A DNA stretch of 39,179 nucleotides. Source: Rhizomucor pusillus. Taxonomy: Eukaryota; Mucoromycota; Mucoromycetes; Mucorales; Lichtheimiaceae. Every line of letters starts with the position of its first letter. Position 1 is the stretch's first letter. The stretch is from NCBI GenBank assembly GCA_900175165.2, contig FWWN02000231.1, positions 1 to 39,179 of the forward strand, read 5' to 3'. Shown one piece after another: positions 10,391 through 23,269 of the stretch. The translations under genes were made by a program, and so were the position numbers. Below the pieces are notes generated by a model. That model had not been told where the DNA came from. It made no database searches and saw only the letters and a program-made list of their open reading frames with translations.

Positions 10391-13300
10391 TTAAGCGACA
10401 AAGCGAGGTAGTAGAGTAAATGGTTGAATCGGTGTGGTATCATCAAGCTCCAAGGCGTACAGTAGACAGTCCTTTGCTCGCTGCGGATCCTCATTGTGCC
10501 GGTAGCATTCGCTCAGCAAATACCATGCCTTGGCATTATCCCAGCCATGTCCTTGCGTGACTCGGTCCAACAGCCCTTCAGCTAGTTCCCATTCTTGGTT
10601 GTCAATGTAGTATTTCGCCAAGTCGACAGATGTATCGACGTGCTCGGGGTCAATCGACAGCGCTTTTCGCCATGCTTCCAAGCCAGTTTCGAGAAGCTCC
10701 TTTTCACCGCTTTCCTGGCACTTTGCCAAACAGACTTTGCCCATTTGATACCAGACACCGGCGTCGTTGATGCGTCCATGCAATAATTGCTGCTCCGCTT
10801 CCACGATAGCCTTGACGGCTTCCTCCAGCCGGCCTGCGCGGACGAACGATGTAGTCGATAAGAGCCACAGTCTTGTTAGGATTTGATACCAGCGCTCCTG
10901 TTGATATTGCATAAACGAGTTTGTACGTTGCAGAGGAGCATCGCGATAATCGGTGGAAACGCTGTTGGTGCGACTGCTTCGTCTGCTAGAGACAGAATAC
11001 GCGGGCGTGAGCAGTGAAGACAATGAAGGTGAGGAGCGATCCGTTGCTGCCGTTGTGCTCGAATCTAAACAAGGTGAAAATAAATTTCTGCGCTTTTGTT
11101 TCTCGATGCTGTTTTCATGTCTTACCATCACGACCGGTTTGTGCGTTACCTATCCGACGCGCCAGGCCAAGCTCCATGAGCTGCAAGCTCTTTTTGCGAA
11201 TAGACTTTGTTTCTTTTGTCAGCTGAGATACTCTTTGATGCTTCTCTGGTGGCTTCTCTGTCGTAGGTGTGCGAGCACTCTTGGTTTCCTCGCTGGTGCT
11301 CGTCTTGAGTCGTCGCCTTGCTGGCGGTGCTGCAGGAGATCCATCGCCACCGTTTGCTGAAGGAGAAAGTGGCGGTGTACTATCAGTCATTGAATTTTGT
11401 CGCTGCTGCTCACTTAGCCGTCTGTTAGATGGAGGCACGCTCGTGCTATTTGAGCGGCGCCGGTCATAGATAGAAATAGAGCGTGATCGCGAGCTTCGCC
11501 GGCTTAGGGACGTGAGCGTGGACTGTGACTCTGGCAGGTTTGAAAAATAACCGTTGTCGGAATTCATGCTGGCTGGAATACCCACCGGATCGGCCAGCAA
11601 TGCGCTATCTCCTCCGTTACCCAGACCTAGCTGTTGTGAAAACTTGGCATAGGTTGTAAATAACTCGGTATAGTGGCTCAAAATAGCTTCCGATCCTTCT
11701 GTACTTTCTAAAAGTTGGAGCTGACAGATCTTTGATTGCAAGAACGCTTCAGCTGCAGTAAAGTACGCCTGGCTGTATTCATCTTGATTCCAGGACACAG
11801 CCGGCATATCGCCGTTGACTTGAAACGATTTTTCGAAAATGTTTGTCTGTTCTAATCCAGTTGCCAAAGCTTGCAGAGCTTGAGGGACTTGCGAAAACTG
11901 TTTGCAAGAGTATACAAGAGCCAGCAGGTTCCACGATGGTAAATGGTTCTGCTTCAGCTGAATAGAGCGCATCGCTGTGGCTGCAGCACCAGCGATATCG
12001 TGCGTGATAGCTTGTTGTACGGCTAGTTCATAAAGTGCCTGCCATGATTTATCATCTAGCTTTACAGCCTGTCGTAGGTATTGCACTGCTGTTTGTTGGT
12101 ATTTTGAACGGGTATCGGGATCGACGCCTAAAGAACGAGGACGTAAACCGTTCAATCTAAGCAGAGAACCATTAAAGTAAAAGATAAAAGTACATACTTT
12201 GCGCTCCTAGGGAACCATACGAAACGCCAGCAACTTGGTAACACCTAGCTCTCAAATAGCTATCTAATTGATCCTCATTCTCGCAAAGATCCAGGACAAC
12301 GCTGGCTATTATCGCTGCGTTCTTGCTATTCTCCATGCCTTTGCCGAATAGCTCTGCTCCAACCAAAAGCGTATTTATAATGTCAGTGATTGTCTTGTCT
12401 TGTTGGACCTCGTCGGCATCGTCGACGCGGTGTAGTAGACCGAGCTTCTTTTTTATCTTTGCAGAGGCGATGCTAGGATTTGGCAAGTCGTCCGTATCCG
12501 ACTTTAGCAAATCCGGGATACCGATCAAGGCCAAATAGGCATTAAAAGCGTGGACAGCTTCTGCATGGTCACCCAGCCGGATCAATGCAAGCAGCATGTA
12601 TCGCACGATGCACGTAGTGTTGAACGTCCATTCTTTGGCCCGGTAAAGGAACTGGAGGAATGCAGTTTCTCATGTTGAGAATCCTGGTATTGAACGAACT
12701 CTTTCGTCATAGTATACCTGCAATACACGTCGAACATTCGTTGCTGTGCCCCATCCTATAATATCGTGCGCTTCGATAATGATATTCGCTAGGTTAACTG
12801 TAAATCTAGCGAGTGTTTTTGGAGATATTTGCTGCGTGGAAAGCGTAGTAAGGATCTTTCGAAATTGGTCGAGCAACTGGGTCAGCTCCTCCAAAGCACC
12901 TCTGTTACAGTAGCAATTTTGATCCGGATTAGATCGCATGCGTCAGCAGTGTATAGAACAATTAACCCACTGTCTATCATTGTTTTCCGGAGAATATGAG
13001 CCTTTGCGGTATAGATCAACCAGAAGCTTTGCGTAGCATCGATGTATGACCCATTGCTTATATAGTCTCCAATTTTTAGGCCACTGAGGTGAAGATACTA
13101 GCTTGCTGTATGCGCGTAATAGCTTTAAGGCTTTTTGCGATTCACCACTAGTACAAGTTAGCATAAAGTTTCGAAAACTTGCCAGTTTGGCTCTTAGAGT
13201 CTACATACCCTGAACGTAGATAAAGCAAGCTTCCGCGATATAAACTTTCCTCAATCCAATACAAGAGCATAGGACTTTTCTCGTCATTGTCCTGCTCAAC

Positions 13301-14206
13301 AACATTCCATGCTCCCTCGTACGCCTCAGTAGCAGCCTTGATATTTCCCTGCATTTCATTGCATACACCTAGAAATATGCGTTGTGTGAGAGGGAGACAA
13401 AGCTCTTCACGTGGGGCTCGTGCGCTTCCCCAACCCCGCATACCTTTCACCGTCCGAGCTTGTACCAGTAAAACCAAACCATATCCGGAAGTAGCATCTT
13501 CAAGACGCAACGCCAGATTTTGCAGAGATTCGAGTGCTTCGCTGTAACGTCCACTTTCGAAATAGACTCGTGCGAGGATGATCTTTGCAAACTAAAAAGA
13601 ATTGCAAGGTTAGTTCTGTTTCACAAGTTGTGTATTATTCACGCATTCACGTGTTAAAAAATCGATTTACCTGGGCCTGCCATTCATCTGGAGATTCTGA
13701 AGAATATTTGCGCTTAACGATATCCGACAGTTTTTGTTGGGTTGTTTGGCAGTGACCGCTTGCCAACCGTGCAGCAAGTGTAATCCTTTCAGGCCCGTCG
13801 TATTGATATTCGGACTCATCAGTCACCCTCTGCTGCTGGACAATCCGTCGAGGTGACTCAGCACTCTGCTGTTCATCGCCAAGCTCGGGAAACTTGTCAT
13901 CTGTCTTTTGCCGCAAAAGCCGACGCTGGCGTTCGACAATCTGCGCAAAGTCGGCTTCAATGTTTGCCGTGGCATCCAGCACTGTGTGCAGCATTGTTTA
14001 ATTTTTCTGCTTGCTTGTGTATGATGTGTGGGACACCATGCATTATTCGCAGAGTTTATGTGCCCATGCAGGTGGAGGAAATGCATACCTGACTCGTCTG
14101 GGTGGTACTTTTTGTAACGTCTGGCAAGGTCAGGAACTGCTGACCAGTCACCTCGGCAGCGTGCCGCGTCGAGGTCAATGGCCGACTGCGTTGCTTTCGT
14201 TTCCAT
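10391..14206 (-). CDS. YPP1: TTC7/Ypp1-family TPR scaffold of the plasma-membrane PI4-kinase complex
   Basis: Eight exons on the minus strand (14206-14089, 13981-13671, 13591-13209, 13147-12971, 12901-12718, 12651-12194, 12156-11126, 11064-10391) encode about 1111 residues. The start METKATQSAIDLDAARCRGD, with a helical repeat fold throughout, fits TTC7/Ypp1. C-terminal TPRs are clear: ELLETGLEAWRKALSIDPEH, then DTSVDLAKYYIDNQEWELAE, then AKAWYLLSECYRHNEDPQRA. A Ser/Arg-rich disordered insert with RRSSRSRSISIYDRR lies between the helical halves, encoded near 11450-11520. In the family, TTC7/Ypp1 joins EFR3 and the PI4-kinase Stt4/PI4KA at the plasma membrane to make PI4P. The donor of exon 6 (GTACTT at 12193) was chosen because the stronger-looking GTATGT at 12197 breaks frame; that junction is the weakest. 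The gene ends tail-to-tail with the 9541 gene. Confidence 0.88.
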
Positions 14207-15783
14207 GCAACTGTACCAAAAGGTGAAATAAATAAAAGAAAGAAAAAAGAAAGCGATGTTTTTTTTTTCTCGTTGCTGCGTGGGGTTACATTACTGCAGT
14301 CGCCCGATATAGACTCCTGCTTTACAAGCTTTTTTCTAGTGATTTTGGGAAAGTCTACGGATGCTAATTTCGGAGAAACTATGGTCCTGTGCAAATAAGA
14401 GCGCTTCATGCTCGTTCCCTTTACGCTTTTAAAATCAGTGGAGGGGCAGGTCTACGGACACCCATCTCAGGGTTTGCACACATATTCGGGAAAAATACAC
14501 TCATCTTCCATCCATTTCAAGCATTTCAGGCTGCTATCTATGCAATGCTGCTGTGTATTAGCAACTTGTTTCTGATGGGATGGACAGCGATCTGATCGTG
14601 CCGCTGGTAGGCCTACGTCAGTGAATCATCAGATATTACTTTAAGAGCCTATAACACGCATTTATTTGGAAAACACAACTAAAACACACAATCTTAAAAG
14701 ACATCAAATCATTTTACGGCACATGTCTCCTTGTACCGTACAGTGTTCTTGCTATAGAATCGCGGATATTCTTCTCTAATGTCACGTGCGGGCAGCTCCA
14801 TCATTTCTTGCTGAGAAATGCTTTCTTACGAAACGAGCTCACCCGATGATGTCGTCGCTGCATATCTGTGATACGCTCATTTTATATCATGAACATATAA
14901 CAGATTTCGACTTTGCTGAATGCACTTCTTCACATTATTTTTCGGTATACTTGACACAGAGAAACGTGAAGAGCGTCTGATTTCTTTTGTGATATCCATT
15001 GAGTTTGTTGTCAGAAAGGGTCCTCTGCTGGCCGCCGCGATACTGCCAGGACACACAATGTTGGGGAACCTCATGCTTTCCGTGAAGAGGGAATATTCAT
15101 AAAGATATCCTCCTTGGCAAAAGTGGCCCAATTCAAGGTTTGCCAGCTTTCCTTCTCTTACTGCCACATCAAGCGAGAGAGGAAGATTTAAACCATTATC
15201 ACACTTCATCTAATGGTATTCATTTATGTACAGTGCTGCTACAGACGGGCGAAAGAAACGCCTATATATATTATATGGCTGCAGAATGAATCCTTACATC
15301 AAAGGCTAAAGGAAATATCATGCTCGCTTGATGATACATTGGTAACTGGAGCATATATGAGTAGTATTTTAATCGCGCAATAACCTTGGATGACTCGATA
15401 GTAACAGCAGTCCCAAGAATATGGCATCAAGTACTGTATAACAAAAATCGTCAATGGAAGGTTTCCGCATGTCCGAAGCAATACTTGTAGAAGCACAATG
15501 CATCGATTTTCGAAAGCATTTATATATTGTAGACTATTAAATTGTATTTGAAGCTATAGTCTTTCAAGATGTGGCTAGCGTTCATCAGACAACATTCCAG
15601 TAAGCTATAGTCTTTCAAGATGTGGCTAGCGTTCATCAGACAACATTCCAGTAATGTACGAAAGAGATCAAGATTTTTCATATATTCATAGCAAAACGGC
15701 AGGATTGGAAGTGTATAGAAAATAAATGTATTAAAAAGATGTCGAGTGTACAACAAGTAACAATTTGACAGAAATAAAGTGGC
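14207..15783. other. Intergenic spacer, no supported gene
   Basis: The stretch includes a purine-rich run near 14230-14260 (pyrimidine-rich on the TTC7 strand) just upstream of the TTC7 start. A 110-codon minus-strand frame at 15209-14877 matches nothing I know and has no good neighbours to splice with. The 51-bp tandem duplication at 15551-15652 lies here. ARF1 ends at 15784. Confidence 0.5.
15551..15652. repeat. Perfect 51-bp tandem duplication
   Basis: Two identical, adjacent 51-bp copies occupy 15551-15601 and 15602-15652; each begins AAGCTATAGTCTTTCAAGAT. The unit is 17 codons long, so a minus-strand open frame across it is kept open by the duplication alone. It lies about 130 bp beyond the 3' end of ARF1, probably in or just past its 3' UTR. 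No sequence decay is visible between the copies, so the event is recent or is kept identical. Confidence 0.95.
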
Positions 15784-17649
<1,866 letters not shown>

Positions 17650-18591
17650 ATGGTTGCTGAATCGTACGTAGATGACATAGATCCAAGTGCAGTGACTACA
17701 GTACATGCTGCATGCTGCATTGCACCTGATCGACAGAATATTTGTGATTATTTACTGATTGTCATGCAATCGATAGGAATCCGCTTCTCAAGACCGAACA
17801 AGTCAACCTCCTAAGAAGAAGAAAGGCCAACGAAAAGAAGGCCGCAGCTGCAGCGAAGGCTCGAGCAGAGGCAAAGAAGGTAGATATAGCTGTGATTGTA
17901 AAGTCTTGTGATCTGTGATCCTGATTGTTGATTTCTGTAGAATGCAAAGAAACTTTCGTTAAAAACGCAGTTTGTGCGTGCTGAGGAGCTTTTGGCAAAA
18001 CGACGACAGAGAGACAGCGAATCGAGAAGACTTCGAAGAATCACACATCCGACGTATAAAGGCAAACCTAAATACCCTTTACTGGCAAAACCTGATACAT
18101 CCAAAATTGCGTTGGTTATCCGAGTTGCTGGCGACAACGAAACTCATCCAAAGATTAAGAGCTTACTTACGAGACTGCGACTTCTGCGCATGAACAGCGC
18201 CGTCTTTTTGCATTTGGACAAGAAAGGCGCTACTCTTTTGGAAATGATCGCTCCTTACGTAGTTTTCGGCCTTCCTACCCTCAACACAATTCGGCAGCTG
18301 CTTCTTAAGCGTGGTACTGCAGCAACTAAGGATGGTATCAAGCCTATCACAAACAACGTTATGATTGAAGAACATCTCGGCGAACAGGGCATCATCTGTT
18401 TGGACGATATCATTCACGAAATCCACACTGTGGGTCCTAATTTCAGAACCGTCAACAAATTCTTGAGACCATTCGAACTTCACAAAGCAAACAGCAACCG
18501 ACGAGAAGAACGGTTCAAGCAATACATTGCCCGGCAAGAAGGCCAATCCACCGAGATTGATGTTAACAAGATGGTGGAAGAGATGAACTAA
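17650..18591 (+). CDS. RLP7: Rlp7 ribosome-biogenesis factor (uL30/L7-like)
   Basis: Exons 17650-17663, 17777-17879 and 17941-18591 give 255 residues, starting MVAESNPLLKTEQVNLLRRR. The first exon is only 14 nt. The rest has the uL30 core: IALVIRVAGDNETHPKIKSL, LRMNSAVFLHLDKKGATLLE, IAPYVVFGLPTLNTIRQLLL, then IIEEHLG-type VMIEEHLGEQGIICLDDIIH. Features that separate Rlp7 from ribosomal L7 are FVRAEELLAK near residue 47, IAPYVV in place of the L7 EPYVAYG motif, GIIC-x-DDIIHEI, and the C-terminal EIDVNKMVEEMN. Rlp7 acts in the nucleolus on 60S precursors, binding near ITS2 and helping its processing. It is shorter than yeast Rlp7 because the acidic insertion before the core is missing. A second, ordinary L7 gene is expected elsewhere. 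Confidence 0.9.
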
Positions 18592-18867
18592 ACCTAGTCA
18601 TGTTGTATGCTTTTTTTCATTTATTTTTTTTTCTCCTGTCATTTTCCTCATGCTATTAAAGTTTCCATGATGCACTGTTTTCTATCTTTCTTCCAATTAC
18701 ATCGAAAATAGTTACCTGGATGTGGTGGGAATGGCAACTTAACAAAAGAAGGTGAGCTACAAGGTATCAATTTTCTGAACCGAAAGGCCGGACGTTTGCA
18801 AGTTGGGAATAGTCTCTCACGTCCGTCTGAACTACTGCACATTTGATAATTTTCACTGCACATTGTA

Positions 18868-18944
18868 ATAATCCGCGGATCGAGATGCTTAACATTCAAC
18901 GTCATTTCTCATCTGGGTAAACCTGGAAGTGATCCGCGGATTAT
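18868..18944. repeat. 14-bp perfect inverted repeat with CCGCGG cores
   Basis: ATAATCCGCGGATC at 18868-18881 is the exact reverse complement of GATCCGCGGATTAT at 18931-18944, with 49 bp between them. Each arm also contains the 10-bp palindrome ATCCGCGGAT. The pair could fold into a long-looped hairpin. Equally, CCGCGG is two abutting CGG half-sites of the kind bound by Zn2Cys6 dimers, so the arms could be two operator copies. It lies about 280 bp past RLP7 and 650 bp before the GH5 gene. Confidence 0.8.
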
Positions 18945-19547
18945 AGTTCAGCGCTGTGTAGCAGCGTTCCTTTTGCTGTAGCTGACATAATAGTTCCACT
19001 TGGGATTCTCCTCGGTGATACAGATACATATATGCTTCAGCAAAACCATGCAGTACGTAGCATGATGGCATCTCTGGGACACTAATTCGTATAGGACTCA
19101 GAGCAGCTCATATGGTTTCCGTTGAGCTACAAATTATTAAATAAAAGAGACCATGATCAAAGGAGCAAAAATGTGGAGATGGTTGTAAATGTTCGTCGCA
19201 CAAGTACCGGTTTATTACGGGGGTGAGACGATGCAATTGATGTGGAAACGCTTGAAACCCTGCCACTTTAGCGCATCAAATGCACTGTAGTTACGAAATG
19301 TTAAGAGGATACAGCTGATATGTATCAATTGATATGGAACGATTACTAGAAAGGGAACATGTCCTTCGAAATGCGGGTGTCAAATGTGCTCTTCGGATGA
19401 GCGTCAGGAATAATTTTTTTAAGGTTTTCGAAGTGCAGTGTGTAATGGTTAGGCAGAAGCGCGAGTGATTTGGGACAAGCAAAGTGATATTCCCGTTATT
19501 TGCCGCTGTTCCCACACTGTAACAACAGAACTTTGTTGCAGAAAGGA

Positions 19548-19554
19548 TATAAAA
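19548..19554 (+). promoter_or_regulatory. TATA box of the GH5 gene
   Basis: TATAAAA lies 41 bp before the GH5 ATG at 19595, which is close for a fungal TATA element and implies a very short 5' UTR. It is the clearest TATA box near a gene start in the window and fits a regulated secreted enzyme. Confidence 0.55.
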
Positions 19555-19594
19555 CTGCACGTAGACCCGAGCTTGCCAACCCAGTCTCGCACCT

Positions 19595-21302
19595 ATGAAA
19601 GGACTGCTCGGTACTCTTGGTTTAGCACTTGCACTGGTCAACGTGGCGCAAGCAAGACCCCACCTCCACGGCTCGTCCAACGACGACGCCTTCGTCAAGG
19701 TAGCCTCGGACGGCAAAGGCTTTACTCGCTACGGCGAACCCTACCTCGTGCGTGGCGCAAACTACTGGCAGGGAATGAGCCTCGGTGCTGACAAATGCTC
19801 TGGAGGCGATCGCAAACGTATGGAGCTCGAAATCAAGCAAATGGCTGAAATGGGTATGTGGAGCAACGAGCAAGAGTTACCGAGAGAAAGACTGACTAAT
19901 TTGGATTCAAAAGGTATCAATAATTTGCGTGTCATGGCTTCCGCCGAAGGCCCTGATGATCAGCTCTACCGTATGCGCCCCTCCTTGATGCCCCAGCCCG
20001 GCAAATACAACGAAGGCGTGTTCGTTGGTCTCGATTACCTACTGGATACCATGGATCGATACAACATGACGGCAGTTAGTAAGTTTACATATTAAGATAA
20101 GCATGCTATCTCTACATATTTACTTACAACGCTGCTCAAGTGACGCTTGGTAACTTTTGGCAATGGAGTGGAGGGTAAGCTGAATAGCTCATAGGTTTGT
20201 AATAGTTACTGATATGATATCATTTTCGAAGATTTGGACAGTTTGTTGCCTGGGTCACTGGAAACCAGACAATTCCTTACCCTGTGGGCGATGTTCCTTA
20301 TGACGAATTCACCCAGTTCGTCGCACAGTTCTACAACAACTCTGAAATTGCTCCAAAGGCCAACAAAATGTTCAAGGATCACATCCGCACCGTCCAAAAC
20401 CGTCGCAATACTGTAAACGGAAAGATTTACAAGGAGGATCCTGTCATCATGTGTAAGCAAAGGCGGGGAAATCCCTAAAAATCTCTCGATTATTGACACA
20501 ACTTTGGTTATTAGCCTGGCAAATTGCTAACGAGCCTCAAGAAGCACCCGCATCTTGGTTTGAAGAAATCTCAACATTTATCAAAAAGGGCGCTCCTAAG
20601 CATTTGGTTTCAGCTGGTTTGGAATCCAAGCTTGATGAATACGACTTTGAACGCGCACATGATCACAAGAATATCGATTATACCACTTGCCATTGCTGGG
20701 TCGAAAAGTAGGCGATAACTCTGCAGTTTACGTATTTGATTGAAGCTTATTGATGGCGATTATTGCAACAATTCAGCTGGGGAATTTATGATCCCGCAGA
20801 CCCAGATGGTCTTCCGGCCGCAACCAACTACATGCATGACTTCTTGAACTCGAGATCCAACTGGGCCAGCGCTCTCAAGAAACCCATTATCATGGAAGAA
20901 TTCGGCATGGTAAGTTTTTCATCCTACCATTAGCTATTGGCAATGATAATGACATACTCTTGTTCCATCTAGGCCCGTGATGCCTGGCGCAAGCCCAATG
21001 ACGAAGCCTACAAGTACCTTCCTAGCACGCCAACTTCCCACAAGGATGAATACTACCAAAAGGCCTTTGATCAGATCGTGTCCCTTGCCTCCGACCGCGC
21101 CTTCTCCGGTGCCAACTTCTGGGCTTACGGCGGCGAAGGACGCTCCACCTATCCTCCCAACGCTTACGGCATGGTTTGGCTCGGTGATCCTCCTCACGAA
21201 CCTCATGGCTGGTACAGCGTCTACAACAGCGATACCACCGTTGAAGTCATCAAGGATTTCACTTCCAATTTGGCCAAGGTGCAAAAGGAACTCTCCAATT
21301 AA
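19595..21302 (+). CDS. Secreted GH5 endo-beta-mannanase-like glycoside hydrolase
   Basis: Seven exons (19595-19853, 19914-20078, 20141-20174, 20232-20452, 20515-20707, 20777-20909, 20973-21302) give 444 residues. MKGLLGTLGLALALVNVAQA is a typical signal peptide, cleaved about residue 20. The mature enzyme starts with FTRYGEPYLVRGANYWQGMS, then NNLRVMASAEG, TLGNFWQWSGG and QIANEPQEA, where Glu233 is the expected acid/base. CHCWVENWGIYDP and IIMEEFGM follow, with Glu332 as nucleophile. The C-terminal GANFWAYGGEGR completes the barrel. This order and spacing fit family GH5, subfamily 7 (beta-1,4-mannanases). It would act outside the cell on mannan or glucomannan, but subfamily and substrate are inferred. 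Exon 3 is only 34 nt. No carbohydrate-binding module is visible. Confidence 0.93.
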
Positions 21303-21546
21303 AATGACTTCTAGCTAGAATCTCTTCATAAATTGGACCTGGGATCCAGTTCTTTTTGCTAGCTTGCAATCAGAAATATGCGGTATTATTTCTTTTATTT
21401 CATCGTTATTAAATGTAATGTTTTTTCTATGTAAAGTGCATGGGGAAAACTTTTTTCTGTTTATATCTTTTGCTAGTTGGTTGGATGGAAAAGGGAGGGA
21501 TTGGTAAATATATTCGTGAATGAAAATGTACACTGAACTGGGCCAT

Positions 21547-22021
21547 CTATGCTGTTTCGTCTTTGGATTGTTCCTTATTCTCTTGCTTTTGTGATGCATC
21601 TTCCTCTTCATCGTCGTCGTCAATTTCGTCGCCGTAGACGTCAGGATGTGCACGGAAACAATCTTGCATGTCTCTAAACTTTTCTACACAGTCTACGCCC
21701 TTGGGCTCGGCGGTAGAATAGACAAAACAGCTGAAAGCAGCCTTGAATTCTTCACCGCAGGGGCCCTGAGCCATACCACCCAGACCTGCAGCGTATTCGT
21801 AAATGATTACTATCCCTTCTCGTAACATTTCATACCACATTGTACTTACAGGGACAATCCCAGTTTATTTCGCCAGTCTCGGGATCGAAAGCTGCAGCTT
21901 GGTCGGTTTCTCCAGAAGACTCGGAAGACTTTGCAGGTTCCTCAATGTCTGGTTGCTGATCGACATACTCCTTGTCGACGAAAATGACTGTATCCTTGCC
22001 ATCCTTTGCTGCGTATGACAT
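21547..22021 (-). CDS. MIA40: Mia40/CHCHD4 oxidoreductase of the mitochondrial intermembrane space
   Basis: Two exons on the minus strand (22021-21850 and 21785-21547) give 136 residues. The redox-active CPC lies at 56-58 (NWDCPCLGG), the two CX9C helices use Cys67/Cys77 and Cys90/Cys100, and [16 protein letters not shown] is nearly invariant in the family. The C-terminal tail is acidic ([11 protein letters not shown]). Mia40 binds incoming cysteine-rich proteins in the intermembrane space and oxidises them, being re-oxidised by Erv1. The start [20 protein letters not shown] resembles animal CHCHD4 and has no presequence or transmembrane anchor, unlike the long yeast protein. The intron splits the third Cys codon of the CPC motif (T|GT). 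Confidence 0.97.
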
Positions 22022-23188
22022 TTCTATTTGTAAGCGTCCCCAAGCGGAAGAAGTAGTAATCCCATCCCGACCCGTTCGTGCTTGAAAAAAAATTCGGGAG
22101 TGTGCGCTCAGCTTTCCATTTTCTATACTCTACCAATTCTTTCCACAAATATCTACCAGAAGCAGCGCATTGCACAAGTGAGCTAAAACAGTGCGTAGGG
22201 CTGCTTCTCTTCAGACTTCATCGTCTCACCGTTGACCACGTCAACTATCACTAAGATTTCACATCATTTACTACAAGCCACTGTCAAAATTGGCATGGAA
22301 GTGGCGCTGTGGAACAGTAGTATGGGCAATGCCCAATCAGGGCAGGGTGGTGTGTGATATATAATGTGTATCTTATTGCCCTGAAGGACTCAAACGCCGG
22401 GGCAGGAGGACCCTGTCAGTGTGTCTATACAGGCCCAAATTACAGAAAACCGATCGAAATATGCAGGCGCCCAAACTTGGCCGAGAGATTCAGACAACAT
22501 AAACTAACAGCATAAATAATGAATAGCGAGTACCATCTGCAGTTTATTCAATATTGTACTTACTTTCGACCAGAAAGTGGAAACACTGCTGAAAACTGGC
22601 GCGACGTACATAACACTCTTCAAAGCAAGTTGTCACTGTATACACACCAGAAAGTATCAATTCGAACGTCCAAAGGGAAAAAAGCATGCAAAATTGATGG
22701 CATTTTAAATCTTTGTAGAGACCCGACTTCCTTCTTACAGGCTTGGCAACAAACCAAAAACCGTCACTGTAAGGAAGATATAAGACATATTTCCCTCCTG
22801 CTCTCACAGATAGTCTGTTGCTGATAGCAAGCGTATTTTTACACATTTAATGCATTGCACATGGGAATCGGCGTGAGAACACGTGCAGTATGAATAGCAT
22901 GATCACGAATAAGGATGGAGCTCACTATTACGGAAGTCTACTGGGCACATCAAGGCCTGCCTGTTCACTGCACAGCGAGATGAGAATTCTTACGAGTACT
23001 CACCTGGGCAACCGTTACTCCAGAACAAGTTACTGTTATAAGCAGACAACGAATATTCCAAGTTGAAAAAGACCTTGTCACATAACGAAGATTTGCAGGC
23101 AGAAATAAAGTTTGCAATTATTGGATCAGTAAGCGACGGTGATTACGCGTCTAAACTCTTCAACTAAAAATCGTTTACGTAAATTATA
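22022..23188. other. Spacer between MIA40 and the transposon graveyard
   Basis: The MIA40 promoter is at the left end. A 101-codon plus-strand frame at 22519-22824 matches no family I know. No RNA gene seen. Confidence 0.45.
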
Positions 23189-23233
23189 CGGGCACGACAC
23201 TTTCTAGGCACAAGTCACGAACTGTCGTGCCCG
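23189..23233. repeat. 11-bp inverted repeat (hairpin) ahead of the MULE relic
   Basis: CGGGCACGACA at 23189-23199 pairs perfectly with TGTCGTGCCCG at 23223-23233 around a 23-bp loop. It lies 37 bp upstream of the ATG of the FAR1/MULE relic, so it may be part of the element's end or a 5' UTR structure. Confidence 0.75.
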
Positions 23234-23269
23234 AAGTAAAACTTTCTTTCCTTTCATTTTGTTTTCGCA

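Larger units (their letters stand above)
18592..19594. other. Intergenic region between RLP7 and the GH5 gene
   Basis: It begins with the T-rich RLP7 3' end and finishes with the GH5 promoter. The only strong structure is a pair of CCGCGG-containing inverted repeats at 18868-18944. No coding frame here has family support. Confidence 0.5.

Noticed and set aside
14877..15209. 110-codon minus-strand frame upstream of ARF1's 3' end
   Set aside because: No family resemblance, no splice context, and no neighbouring exons in phase.
22519..22824. 101-codon plus-strand frame upstream of the MULE relic
   Set aside because: No domain, no family motif, and a similar-length frame exists on the opposite strand; not supported as a gene.
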